Shown: positions 19,350 through 30,356 of the stretch, one piece after another
How the letters are laid out: each line of letters starts with the position of its first letter
Position numbering within the stretch: position 1 is the first letter of the stretch
Source: Lunularia cruciata
Lineage: Eukaryota; Streptophyta; Marchantiopsida; Lunulariales; Lunulariaceae
Assembly: GCA_948567375.1 (NCBI GenBank)
Contig: OX419760.1
Coordinates: 15,562,001 to 15,626,000, forward strand
Length of the DNA: 64,000 bases
Direction of reading: 5' to 3'
Position numbers and translations under genes: made by a program
Notes under the pieces: generated by a model
Database searches by the model: none
The model's input: only the letters and a program-made list of their open reading frames with translations
What the model was told of the DNA's origin: nothing

Positions 19350-21275
19350 CCGGAAACACATCTGCAAACTCCTGAACTATCTGATCAACCATTGCTTGAT
19401 GAGGCTCTTGACCCTCCTTAGGTTGTCCTTATGCAATTGGCTTGATTTACACCGTGAAAACAAACTTATCTTCCTCCAAAGCTTGCTCTATGGCTACTTC
19501 ACTAACAAAATTCCCATCTAGGGACTCATCTCTCTTCAAAGCTTGCTCCATGGCTACCTTCTTGGTAAACTTCTCATCTTGGGACTCACCTTCCTTCAAG
19601 GCTTGCTCTATGGCTACCTTCTCAACAAACTTCCCATCTTGAGACTGGCTATTCTTAGGTGTCTTACTCAAAGGTACCAGACAACCTAATCAGAAATTCC
19701 TACTATGGTGTTGTACTTGAATTTGTCATCAGGTCCAATCAAATTGAACCTTATGATATTCAAGCCAAGGTAGTCATAGAATGATATCATAATGTAGAGG
19801 TACCACTACAAACCTCATACACTCCAAATACTCCTTCACAATATTAAAGGTAACAAGATTTGAGGTACGGAATGCAAAATCCTTTTTACCATCCGCCATC
19901 ATCAATCTACTTCCAATTATTGGCTTGATAGGAATACCAATTTATTTTCTACCTATATAGACATACAATTCTTTGAACAAATCAACCAAAATCCTACAAC
20001 CTTGATTAGATATCATACCTTGCAAGTGATGCAAACTTGCATAGGTCAAGCCTTCAATCCATCAAAACTAATCAAGCTCCTAGTAGGCGGCTCACAATCT
20101 CTTGTTGGGATTCCTTATTTCCTTGATCATTTTTCTCTACAAACTCCATCTAGGTGACTTGTCAAGATCATCCATTCTTAAGTGGACATTCAACAATGCA
20201 ATGTCCCAATTGGCAACCATAAAAACAACCACCATTTTGTTGTAGTTTTTCTCTATCTATAGTGCCAAGTGGTCTCCGTTGAATAGCATCAATCTCCATT
20301 GGTGTTGGCTCTTCCACCTGTGTGTAATGCATCGGTAGATTTTATTGAGGTGGAGGTCAAGACAAAGTTGTTGCAACCAAGGAATCAAAACATGTGGCCA
20401 ACTGCATGGTTTCCTTTAAGTGTTGTGGCTTTTCCATGGTTACCTCTAATTTGCTTCTTGACTTCAAGCCTCTCACAAATTGATCTAGAGCTTCACCTTC
20501 CAATATATCTAGAGTTTGCATGATGGTGTTCTGGAATTGTGTGATGTAACTTCTTATAGAGCCAATCTATTTTCAACTTTGCCAATCTATCCCATGTAGC
20601 TCATGTGGCATTTATAGCTTGGAATCTACTAATTACTGCACTCTTGAATTTTCCCACATCAAGATTGGTGCAACAATTTGTCATTCAACTTGCTCTACTT
20701 AAAATTGTCACCATAGCTTTGCTACTCCATCCAATTGGCTAGAGGCCAAAAGAATCTAGTTTTGCTCATCTTGAATATTGGTAGTTTCAAAATAACATTC
20801 ACAATCAAACACAAAAATTCTCCACTACTCTCAGGAGATTCTTGCCTTTGAATACCTTGGATTTAGGAAATTGGATTTGATCTTCTCCTTCTCAAATTGC
20901 TACCTTCTCTACATAGATATCATGCTCTTGTCATTGATGATCTCATTCATCTAACAATCAAGTAAGGTGCTTGATTTGTTGTTGTATAGCAATGATAACC
21001 TTGGGTATTGCCGCTATGGTTGCTACTCTATCACACCACTCCTAATCTATCTAATTTATTAACACATAAAAGCTGCACGTCCACAATTCTCTATATGTTA
21101 CATCGGACGCACCAAGGGTTCTTTAGATAAAGTGATCATGTACAAAAAATCTTGTCTAAAACATGAAGTGATGGATTGTGTGAAATGATGCTTGGGTAGT
21201 ACTTGGACACAAAAATCCCAATGGTTTGATGGAAGTGGATTTGGTGATCCATAAATTCCATCCATCCCATTCCTA
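19350..21275 (-). pseudogene. F4-a gag and protease, degenerate Ty3/gypsy
   Basis: Read on the minus strand from the primer site at 21287. A knuckle-like CFYGCQLGHCIVEC (CX3CX3HX4C, spacing abnormal) lies at about 20183-20230. Further on (about 19700-19990) are protease remnants: ILVDLFKELYVY at the catalytic position and YDIIL*LPWLEYHKVQFDW at the end of the fold. Stops interrupt throughout and there is no RT. The element is truncated at about 19350. Confidence 0.5.
19474..19653 (-). repeat. Three tandem 60-bp repeats encoding 20-residue units
   Basis: The units are 19474-19533, 19534-19593 and 19594-19653. Each contains a near-identical aagcttgctcyatggctac. On the minus strand they keep one frame and encode about SQDGKFVEKVAIEQALKEGE three times with changes, a charged, probably helical spacer after the protease region of F4-a. 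Confidence 0.7.
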
Positions 21276-21287
21276 CTTTGATACCAA
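21276..21287 (-). other. F4-a primer-binding site, iMet type
   Basis: The minus strand reads TTGGTATCAAAG directly after the LTR end ttttaca, matching the iMet primer site TGGTATCAGAGC in its first 8 bases and closely after that. Confidence 0.65.
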
Positions 21288-21390
21288 TGTAAAAGACCAA
21301 GACCAAGGAGAGAAATAAGAGAATGGAAGCTCATATTGGGACACTTGAATGAGAGAAACTTTGAATGCCTAGCATGAACTTTGGCTTTGG

Positions 21391-21398
21391 TATTTATA
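21391..21398 (-). promoter_or_regulatory. F4-a LTR TATA box
   Basis: The minus strand reads TATAAATA. Transcription would start near 21362, leaving an R-U5 of about 75 bases before the primer site. Confidence 0.55.
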
Positions 21399-21419
21399 GA
21401 GAGCATACAAGGCTCTTGA

Positions 21420-21629
21420 GAAGCTTCTCAAGAAGCTTCCTTGAGTTGCTTTCTTGGAGTGCAAGCCAAGTTTATTGGAAGCTTCTCTAGAAGCTACCTA
21501 CTTGGGGCATGCAAGCTAAATTAGTTAGAAGCTTCTAGAAGCATCCTTCTAGAAGTTACCTACTTGAGGTGCAAGCTAAGCTAGTCGAGAAGCTTCCCAA
21601 AAAGCTTCCTAAATACTTTTGGAATATTC
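21420..21629 (-). promoter_or_regulatory. Cluster of heat-shock-element-like dyads in F4-a U3
   Basis: Seven GAAnnTTC or TTCnnGAA dyads lie upstream of the TATA box: 21420-21427, 21432-21439, 21478-21485, 21528-21535, 21547-21554, 21589-21596 and 21622-21629. The one at 21528-21540, GAAgcTTCtaGAA, is a perfect three-unit heat-shock element. Such clusters bind heat-shock factors and drive heat-induced retrotransposon transcription in plants (the ONSEN type). The repeats could instead be a local minisatellite on agaagcttct. Confidence 0.55.
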
Positions 21630-21680
21630 TAGGCTAATTTGGCCTATTTGCTACTTTGTTAGCCCTAACTAACTTCAACA

Positions 21681-22300
21681 CTAAACTCCATATTGTTATA
21701 GTTGTGGATGAGGTCTCCTTACCAAATCCAGATGCCATTACTCTCTCCTCCACCATGTTGAGCTTATTAAGCTCAGCCAGACCAAAGACCAAAGTAGGCA
21801 AAGTAGCATATAACAACGTAGCATCACGGACTCTATGTTGCAACTCCTTGTCCAAAATCCCATACCAAAATTGGACTGCTTGGGCATCAATAACTCCTTG
21901 AGTAAAATTAATCAGCTTAAAATGATGGAGATATAATTTGGAGACCAATACTATCTCCATAGATCAATCTCATCCAAGTGGACTCTCTTGAACTCATGAT
22001 TGTAATCCATTGGTGGACCCTTCAAGTGTTGAAAGAATCCCTTCTATGCCATGAAGAGTGTGAACAAAGTCAAGTTCTACATCTATTGCAAATCACACCA
22101 ACTATCAAACTCTTGGATGAAGTCATCCAATTCAATGGTACCTATTGTACCAGAGTCATGCTTGGGATCTTTGGAGGCATCATAAATCTCATCCATATCT
22201 CACAATAATGGTGCAGACGTACCAAATACACTCTCAATTGAATCAATTCTTGTGTCAAACTGCAACTTAGAGTCAATCTCTTCCCTCACCAAGACCTAAG
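21681..22300 (-). pseudogene. F4-b gag fragment
   Basis: The minus-strand frame ending inside the F4-a LTR encodes a Gag-like stretch (INFTQGVIDAQAVQFWYGIL, then LAELNKLNMVEERV). It follows a primer-like TTGGTATCAATC at about 22308-22319. It is cut at 21680 by the F4-a LTR, so it is an older, separate element. Gag assignment rests on pattern only. Confidence 0.4.
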
Positions 22301-22318
22301 ATATAGATTGATACCAAA

Positions 22319-22780
22319 TGTCACTCTAGGTAGACCCATTGCATACTACAATGCTATCTCCTTTGGAATCCCTAAAGAACTCTATCATGACAAACGAACC
22401 ATAAATTGCAAATTGCAATCATAACTACCACAAATACCCCACCAAGAATCACCATCAAGTACCAACACCGCCAACCAAATGTCACCTACTAATGTAACTC
22501 TAACTAAAATAACTACTCTAGGAGAAATGGCAACTTGTAACCTACCATCACAACATGTAGTTTCATGATATACAGGTCATCACTTCTTGCATCACCGGAT
22601 GGTAATATAGGTAGTCTGATTGATCATCACTCCAATTTCACTACCAAAAGCACACCAGAGCACCAATGCTCTAAAGTCAAAGCACCTCACACAAACATGG
22701 TGCACAAACAAGAAGTAGAGAATGGAGGAGGTCTAATCATAAGAAGGCTAAACAAAAACCTTCCATCTCATAAATCAACA
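22319..22780 (-). repeat. Possible F4-b LTR
   Basis: The minus strand runs from TGTTGATTTATG at 22780 to TGACA at 22319, followed two bases later by TGGTATCA. The TG...CA ends and the primer-like site suggest an LTR of about 460 bp. No partner LTR is seen. Confidence 0.35.
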
Positions 22781-22786
22781 CTGGAC

Positions 22787-23474
22787 TATAATACCCATTT
22801 GTACATGTGTGTGGTATTATGATATTTGACTTAGTATTACAAATACTTGAGAGATATTATTTATATAGGGATAAAGGATGGTTCCACATTAGTCATGATT
22901 AGCTAAAGTTAGTCATAGCTAAGATAGAGAGGACCTTAATTTAGAGGAAGTGGAAAAGATGAGCACCAATATTTTGGATTCTAGTGTGTTGACTTAGTAT
23001 TATTCCTAGGTGTTTGGCTTTGAAGAAAGAGTTGATAACTCTTGGGCCTGCAAGCCTTTTTGCTTTGGATTCTTCTCTAGTCCAAGGATATCCTATGAAA
23101 ATGAATCCTGGACTTAGTAGTTGGGTCAAGATAAGATCACATGCTTAGTGAAATATGCACATGTGGATGGATATTCCTTTATACTTTTTGACTTCACTTG
23201 ACTTTTAGCCTAGTTACTTGAGTTATTATGGTAAATAGTAACTTGGTGCATAACTATTTCACAAGTATTTCACTAGAGGTGAGGATGTGCTCATCATCCT
23301 TTCATTTGCAACTATCTCTCTTATTGAGGTCTCTAGTGAGCAATGTCTTGAGTGTTGAAGTGTTTGCCTTGGAGGAGTATGATGGAGTTGGGGTTCTTTG
23401 CCTTCTTAGTCTGTAGTGCACTACCATAATACCCATCAAAGGTTCATCTTGAGTGAGAGACATGCCAGTTCACA
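22787..23474 (+). repeat. F1-B 5' LTR
   Basis: It starts tataataccc (family TGTAACACCC), ends agttcaca and is followed by the primer-site region. The left flank is tggac. The TATA region is damaged by a small deletion near 23268. Confidence 0.8.
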
Positions 23475-23695
23475 TTCTCAAGAGGTCTTGGTCCGTTGTT
23501 GGGACTTCTCTAGAAGGCAAGATAATAATCCGCATTCAATTCTACATAAGGCAGAAGGAGGCTATGAGAGCTGACTTAGAGAGAACATTAAGGGAGGAGA
23601 GAGCTGAACTTATGTTAGAGAACCAAGACCCATTCCTATACCTTGTAGTTCATTATGATATCTTTGAGGTGATTTTGTACATCTTGTACACATGA
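23453..23695 (+). CDS. F1-B LTR-spanning leader ORF
   Basis: This is an 80-codon version of the leader frame seen in F1-a, F1-A and F1-D. It starts in the LTR and ends VVHYDIFEVILYILYT. A short insertion near its start adds three codons and keeps the frame. Function unknown. Confidence 0.35.
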   Translation: MRDMPVHILKRSWSVVGTSLEGKIIIRIQFYIRQKEAMRADLERTLREERAELMLENQDPFLYLVVHYDIFEVILYILYT

Positions 23696-24198
23696 GAGGA
23701 TTGGGAGAGATTGTGTGAGGTGGATTGCAGATTTTGGGGATTAGGGTGATTATGGGCAAAATCCCAAGTTTGAGATCTAAACTTGAAATTTCTACACATG
23801 ATAGCTTGGGTTGTCCTTTAAAATCATTGTGAGAGCTACTATGTGCACTAAGCTAGAATTTTTGAAATTTGATAGGGTAAATTGCTCCCGCAACTACATG
23901 CTCTATGGAAAATTATAAAGAATCTACCATTTCTTCAATTTTTAGTGGATTTTTCTGAAACTTTTCAAGAATATTTAGTGTCTTATATCCTACCGTTTGA
24001 CACTAAAATTAGAGAGAGATCATTCTTGCGCAAGGAGTTATGAGTTTTTAAAGTGAGGGGGTGGTTTTTAGACCAAATCTGAAATATATATGCTGAATAG
24101 AAAGGTGCCTAGGCCAAATGACTCAATCAAAAGATCTTCAATTTTGCAAGGAGTGACGCCCTAGAGCTATGATCACATGTGAAAAGTTTTAGAGGACA

Positions 24199-24801
24199 GT
24201 GTCATACTTGTTAAGAGATTTGAGTGACATTGTGAAGAAAGATCAATTCTATAGAGTTGAGATCTCATGGATGAGGAGTTTGAGAGCAACAAAAAGCATT
24301 TTTGAATGTTTAGATTCATCTTGGGAACATGGAGGGACATCAAGAGTGGAAATTGAGGCTATGCAAGGTTCCCCAAGGGTTTGAGGTGATTGTAGGGATG
24401 GATTTGAGGAAAAGAGAGTTTAGAATAGAATTTGAAGAGAGTGTTGAGAGGATCCAAAAACCTACACCACTTGGAGGAAAGAGTGAGTCTAAGTGCTTTC
24501 TATGTGGAGAGAAGGGAAATAAGGCAAGTTCATGTCCATTGACCTTTGAGAGCAAGAATTGAGGGAAATGATAAGATTACTTGACTTGGGTTTGCATGTT
24601 GGACCTTCTCTACCAAGATTGGGAAGGAGAAGATTTAAGACCAAGGAGTTGTGTGAGGTTTGTGAAGTTGAAGGACTTACAAAAGGACATGAGTGTAGTG
24701 GAGTAAAAGCACTTTTGGAAAATTATGTAAAGGATCTTGGAGAGAGTCTTAGTATAGCTACAAAAATACTACCACCTTCATCAGCTAGTTCTCAAGATTA
24801 G
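24199..24801 (+). pseudogene. F1-B ORF0 (zinc-knuckle frame upstream of Gag)
   Basis: The first frame (24199-24384) carries DLSDIVKKDQFYRVEIS and SSWEHGG. It overlaps the second (from the ATG at 24329), which carries VIVGMDLRKREF and the knuckle CFLCGEKGNKASSC. The knuckle His is now Asn and a stop follows at 24560. A third piece continues with CEVCEVEGLTKGHEC. The overall plan equals that of F1-A. Confidence 0.55.
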
Positions 24802-25025
24802 TGATGGAGATAATCTTTCAACTTATGGATAAACTATCCATGAGGGTTTGATTAATATGCACTCTAGGATTTGATATTGCTATAGAAATCTTGGAGCAAC
24901 CTGAACCTTTTGTGTTCCAAGGATGGAATACTCTCAAATGGTGTTAGGCATGTACATACTCTATTAGTTATAAAGTGAGAAAAAAGAAAAGAAAAAGAAA
25001 AATTGAGAGAAAAGAAAGATAGTGA

Positions 25026-26515
25026 GTGATTAAGATAGTGGAACTTCCGGTTTTATTTGGCAAGGATGGAAAGGATGTGGAGGCCTTTGTGAGAGACTTC
25101 AAGAGAGCCTGCATAGGAAACAATGAGAGGAGAAAGAATGAGTGGGCCTCATTATTTCCAAATTTCTTTGAGGATGGAGCACTTACAGGTATGAGTCAAA
25201 ATACCAAAAAAGAGAGAGGAAAGATGGGCAAGAAGAGACTTGGGAGAGTTAGACTTTAGCACTCATTGAGAATTTTCTTCTAGATGAGTGTCATGAGAGA
25301 TTGATGAGTGAGATTACCTTTCTCAAGCAAGGAGATGGAGAGAAAGTGTGATTTTATGTAGAAAGACTGGAAAAGTTAGAGTCTAGATTTTGCAAAGTGT
25401 TGAGGAAGGGTGGGGATGATGTGGAGATTACTATGATTGGCATAGGAGCCATGCTCACCAAGAATATTGTGAGAGGGTTGAGACCACAAATTAGAAGCAA
25501 GGTGAGATATGAGAGACCTTCTTCCAAGGTTGAAGCTATCAAGATTGCAATTTGTACGGAGGAGAGTTTGGAAAGAGATAAGAGTGATTTGGTGGTGAAG
25601 AAGGTTGTGCATCCTCCTCAAGGTTACAAGTATGGTGAAAATTTTGATACTTTGATGACAAAGGTTGCATCACAAGTAGTAGTTGCTCTAGTTCTTGCAC
25701 CCCTACCAAAGGATCCACTTCAAACCATTATTGAACAACTTGTAGATCTCAAGATCAATGTAGTGCAACTATGGGAGAAGAGAGAGGTAGATCAAAATGT
25801 AGGGAGAGGGCCTAGGAGTTATGGAAAATATCCATATAGAGGAAGCCAATGTGCTAACAATTTCAATGATAGAAATTATTTTGGTTGTGGAGGAAGAGGC
25901 CATATCAAAAGGAATTTCCCGAATTTCCCAAATTCCACTTACCATGGAGGAAGGAGTTATGAGGGAGCCAATAAAGGGAAAGAGGAGGGAAATGAAACCC
26001 AAGTGGCTCCTAATCCAAACAAATGTAAGGGGATGTCATCCATAGATGTGGTTGAGAGCAAGTATGAGAAGGGAGAGTGCTCAAACTCCAAAGGTCTTCA
26101 TTTAGATCTTTTGGCACAAGAGAAGAAGAAATCTCATTTTGCAGAGGATGTGCACTCTTCTCAAGGATTTACTCCAAGCCAAGATACTCTTATGCCTACT
26201 AGGAGCACTTGCACAAGCACTTCAACACCATCAACAACAAAGACTCCAAGAAAGAAGTTAGGGATAGAGGACTTCTTGATATCAAAGCAACAATGGAACT
26301 ATAATGTTTTGGAGGATGTTTGTAATCATAAGGCTAATATCATAGTGGGCCAATCGATTGCTTTAAATCCTACTTTGAGAAATGAGATCAGAGGTGGTTT
26401 GAGTTCTACAAAGAGCAAGAGGAAGAAGAAGACAAAAGCTCCAATATCAATGGGGGTGGTGGATGCCAAGCTAGCACATGGGAGGCTTGTGAATATGCCT
26501 CCAAGATTGATGTGA
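25026..26515 (+). pseudogene. F1-B Gag and start of the Pol spacer
   Basis: Capsid residues match F1-A (VEAFVRDFKRACIGNNER) until a frameshift near 25190 breaks the frame. It reopens at 25397 and stays open to 26515. The nucleocapsid end reads NYFGCGGRGHIKRNF, so both the first and last knuckle Cys are lost. This frame runs from Gag into the Pol spacer without a stop, showing the original Gag-Pol fusion. Confidence 0.75.
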
Positions 26516-27278
26516 GAGTGAATGGTCATAACATCAAGGTTGCATTGGTTGATGGAGGATCAGCAATGAATGCCATATCAAAAAGGTTAATAAAGACGTT
26601 GGGTATGATACACTCAAGACCTTCAACATTTGTGGTAAGCATGACAAACAAGCAACAAGTTCAACCAATAGGGATGATAGATAAGGTGATAGTTTCAATT
26701 ATGGGAGTTCAAAATCTCATGGCTTTCTAAGTCTTGAAGGATTCAAGCTATGAATTACTTCTTGGAGGCCATGGTTGAGAGCAGCATGCACAATTGATAG
26801 ATGGCACAAAGTGTACTTGAGGATTGGACCATCAAATCATAGAGTCATAGTTCCTATGACTAACACCACCAACACTTCACATTCATATCCATCATCTTCT
26901 GGTTATTGATTATCAGATTCTGAAAAAGGAGCTTTAGTTGTGGACACAAGCATGGAAGAGGAGATTTCCACAGAGGAAGATGAATCTGAATCTGATTCAG
27001 ATGTATATCCCTTGTGTGCTATAGATTTTGCACCTAAGCCAGAGGTTTTGAAGGACCGAGATAAATCACCATTGACACTTCAAGACATAGAAAGGAGGTT
27101 ATCTACCCTCAAGTATGGTCCAAATGTTACCAAGGAGGAGAAGGTGAGATTTGAGGAGATTTTTGCAAATTCATCCATGCGTTTGCTTTCAATTACAAGG
27201 ATTCAAAGGAAGTCACCTTGGATGAGCACAAGATTGAGGTGGAGTCACATGCAAGACCTGTGCACCAAAAGCAACATC
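26512..27278 (+). pseudogene. F1-B protease and acidic linker
   Basis: The frame starts just after a one-base shift with RVNGHNIKVALVDGGSAMNA (the protease active site). After several stops the acidic linker STEEDESESDSDVYPLC follows. Coding homology ends at 27278, where F2-1 is inserted, and resumes at 30357. Confidence 0.7.
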
Positions 27279-30200
27279 TGTGACAACCCGACAAATATCA
27301 CTTTTGCAGTAATCAGGTAAGTAAAGTTTATTCCCGTAGAGATACTGATCAGAAATGTCCAAATACAAAGTCAAAAGTCACCATGCAATTCTTCTTGGTT
27401 GCATCTTTAGCTCTCAAGTAGAAACCACACCAAGAAGAGAGTAACAAGCAATGATTTGCAATCTCGTCATGAATTAACACTCCTTAATCACAACTCCATC
27501 AAAACTTTCCAAACAATCTTGATTGTGATGATTCAGGCTCTCCCTAAAATAAAAATTCATTGCAAAATGACTTTGCCTCAGAATTGTGTTCTACTCCTCC
27601 ACTTAAGGCATACTTTCCTCAATCAAAATTGCTTCACATCAACTTTGCGCTGCACTCACAAATGCAAAATACTACCAACACTACAATTCTTCTCAAATCT
27701 GTCAAAGCAATGCTTTGATTGCACGTCACTCAAGATCAAACACACAGAATGCTTGAAGATCAAGGTTGTGGAATCCAACATCCAACACACTCTGACTTGC
27801 ACTTCAAAATTCTCCAAACACTCACAAGCACATACATAAAGTTGATACTCAAAATTAAGCACAAACAACGAGCACTGCTTCACAACACTTTGCTTTATTT
27901 ATTCTTAGAAATAATGAGCATTGAACAACATTTTCCTCCAAATGCCTCCTTTAAATAGTGAAGCAAATGATAGTTACTAATAACTACTATGACAACTCAA
28001 CAATATCACTTTTGTGGTAATCAAGTAAGTAAAGTTTGTTCTCGCAAAGATACTAGTCAGAAATGTCCAAATACAAAGTCAAACAGTAACATGTAGTTCT
28101 TCTTGGTTACATTTTTAATCTCTCAAGTAGAAACCACACCCAGAAGAGAGTAACAAGCACTGATTTGTAGTCTTGTCATGAATTAACACTCCATAATCAC
28201 AACTCCATCAAATCTTTCTAAACAATCTTGATTGTGATGATTCAGGCTCTCCTAAAAACGACACTTCACTATAAAACAACTTCACCTCAGAATTGTGTTC
28301 CACCCCTCCACTAAAGGCACAACTTCCTTGATCAAAATTTCTTATCATCAACTCAGCGCTGCACTCACAAATGAAGAATACTACCAACACTACAATTCCT
28401 CTCAAATCTGTCAAGGCATTGCTTTGATTGCACTTCATTCAAGATCAAACACACAAAATGAAGATCAAGGTTGCAGAATCCAACATCCAAACACATTGAC
28501 TTGCACTTCAAATTTCTCCACACACTCACAAACACACACACAAATTTGACACTTGAAATTAAGCTCAAGCGACGAGCACTGAAAACAACATTTTGCTTTA
28601 TCTATTCTCAAAAGTTATGAGCACTAAACAACATTTCACTGCAAATGCTCCCCTTAAATATTGAAACAATTGACAATTACTAACAACTATATTGTTCTAC
28701 AACAACTCTAAAAACCTAGAGATCCAAATTGACAATGCAACTCTTCATATCTACCTCTCCAAGTCTCAAAACTATTTCTAATCTGATCCAATGTCAATCC
28801 TTGTCATCGGCTTTCAAACCCGATGATCTTCCTATCACTTCTCCTTCTTTGGATATATTTGATTCTACTAATTCCTTCACTATTTCTACTATTTCTTCAC
28901 TAAGAACTACAATTGAGGTCATAGGTAATCCATCTACTTCTTTATCTCTTGATCCATTCTTCTCTAATGTCTCCAATAACAAGTCCAAAGTACCCTCTTC
29001 CGGCATTTGACCTCCTTCTTCTTCTTTTTCTTCCTTTGATACAAAGTAAGCTTCTTCGGGTTTGATCCAATCCAAGTTCTTCTTCCTCCAATACAAAGTT
29101 GACTTCCTCAAGCTTGATAAAAACACAGGTTTCCACTCATTTCTTCTCCATTTGGTTTCAATTTGGTTTCAACAAGGCACTTCTTCTTCAAAACTCGTCC
29201 AAAATGAAAAATGTGGGTACCACAACTATACCATTTCCTAACAACTCTTATAACTTGAAGATCCAAAATGAAAATGTACCTCTTCATATCTACCTAGTCA
29301 AATCTCAAATTTGTTACTACTCCAATCCAATGTCTACTTTTTCCTTGGCTTCCAATCCCAAAGTAACCTCCTATTACTTCTCTTTCTTTGGGTCTATCTT
29401 CAACTACTAAATCCTTCATTATTTCTACTACATCTTCACTATGAATTACAATTACACTAGAAGGTAATCTATCTAACTCTTTATCTCTCGACCCACTCTT
29501 CTCTAATGGCTCAAAAAATTGATCCAAAGATACCTGCACTCCTACCTCTTACTTTGGATCTAACTACTATCAATTCCTTTGCTAATTCTATTATATCTTC
29601 ATCAAGAATTGTAATTGAAAGCTCATATGAGTGCATTATCTATGTCTTCAATTTGTAACCCACTTTCCCCTTATTGCTCATGAAACTGACCCGAAGACAC
29701 TTACAATTAGACCTTGCACTTTGGGTTCATTCACTACTACTATTTCTCTTCTAATTCAATCCTCTCTTCAATCAGAATTGAAATTGAAGTCATGGGTATC
29801 TTAAATATCTTCTTTACTTACTCTAACTTCCTCTAATACCTCTGGCACAATTCCCATAGTCACTTTCAATGCAATCCGAGGTCTGACTACCTTGGATTTA
29901 GTCACCTTCATTCTGAGGCAAAGAAGTTTCTAACCCAAAGTCGTAGAGACCCAAAGACACCAACCCGAAGACACTAAACTACTTTGTATATCTATAGGAG
30001 AAACTTCAAATGCTTGTAACTTCTGCTCCAAACCTCCAAACTCTACAATTTTGGTAGCAGTGGAAAGCCCTAAACAAGAAGCTTCCAACGAGATGTAACA
30101 TGCTTGATTTGGACATGTTGTCATTGAGATACAGCTCCTGCAAGAATCTTGATCTACAATTTCCATTCCTCTTTTGGGTCTGCACTCCTTCGGGTCTGAT

Positions 30201-30356
30201 CCAATCCAAGTACTTCTTCCTCTTACATGAAGTTGACTTCCTGGGCTTGATCAAAACACAAGTTTCCCTTCATTTCTTCTACATTTGGTTTCAATTTGGT
30301 TTCAACAAGGCACTTCTTCTTCAAAACTTGTCCAAAATGAAAAAGTGGGTACCACA
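27279..30356 (-). mobile_element. F2-1: shortened F2 element in F1-B, itself split by F2-2
   Basis: On the plus strand it starts tgtgacaaccc and ends gtaccaca, flanked by acatc at 27274-27278 and 30357-30361. Without F2-2 it is about 1.84 kb, half of full length. It keeps the 3' terminal 700 bases and the end of the coiled-coil frame, but most of the N-terminal coding part is deleted. CG sites are largely decayed, so it is an old copy. Confidence 0.8.
27988..29224 (-). mobile_element. F2-2: 1.24-kb F2 derivative nested in F2-1
   Basis: It starts tatgacaact and ends gtaccaca, flanked by actac (27983-27987) and actat (29225-29229), a 5-bp duplication with one change. F2-1 sequence is continuous across it when compared with F2-4 and F2-5. 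It keeps both F2 termini, the 3' 700 bases and about 110 C-terminal codons (LLETLEKNGSRDKEVDGLP on the minus strand). Confidence 0.75.

Larger units (their letters stand above)
21288..21680 (-). repeat. F4-a 5' LTR with heat-shock-element-like repeats
   Basis: On the minus strand the LTR runs TGTTGAAGTTAG...TCTTTTACA and the primer site follows. The boundary at 21680 is placed where it meets another element's gag. The length of 393 bp, the TATA box and the primer site make an LTR likely. No second LTR or target duplication is present, so only the inner end is secure. Confidence 0.6.
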
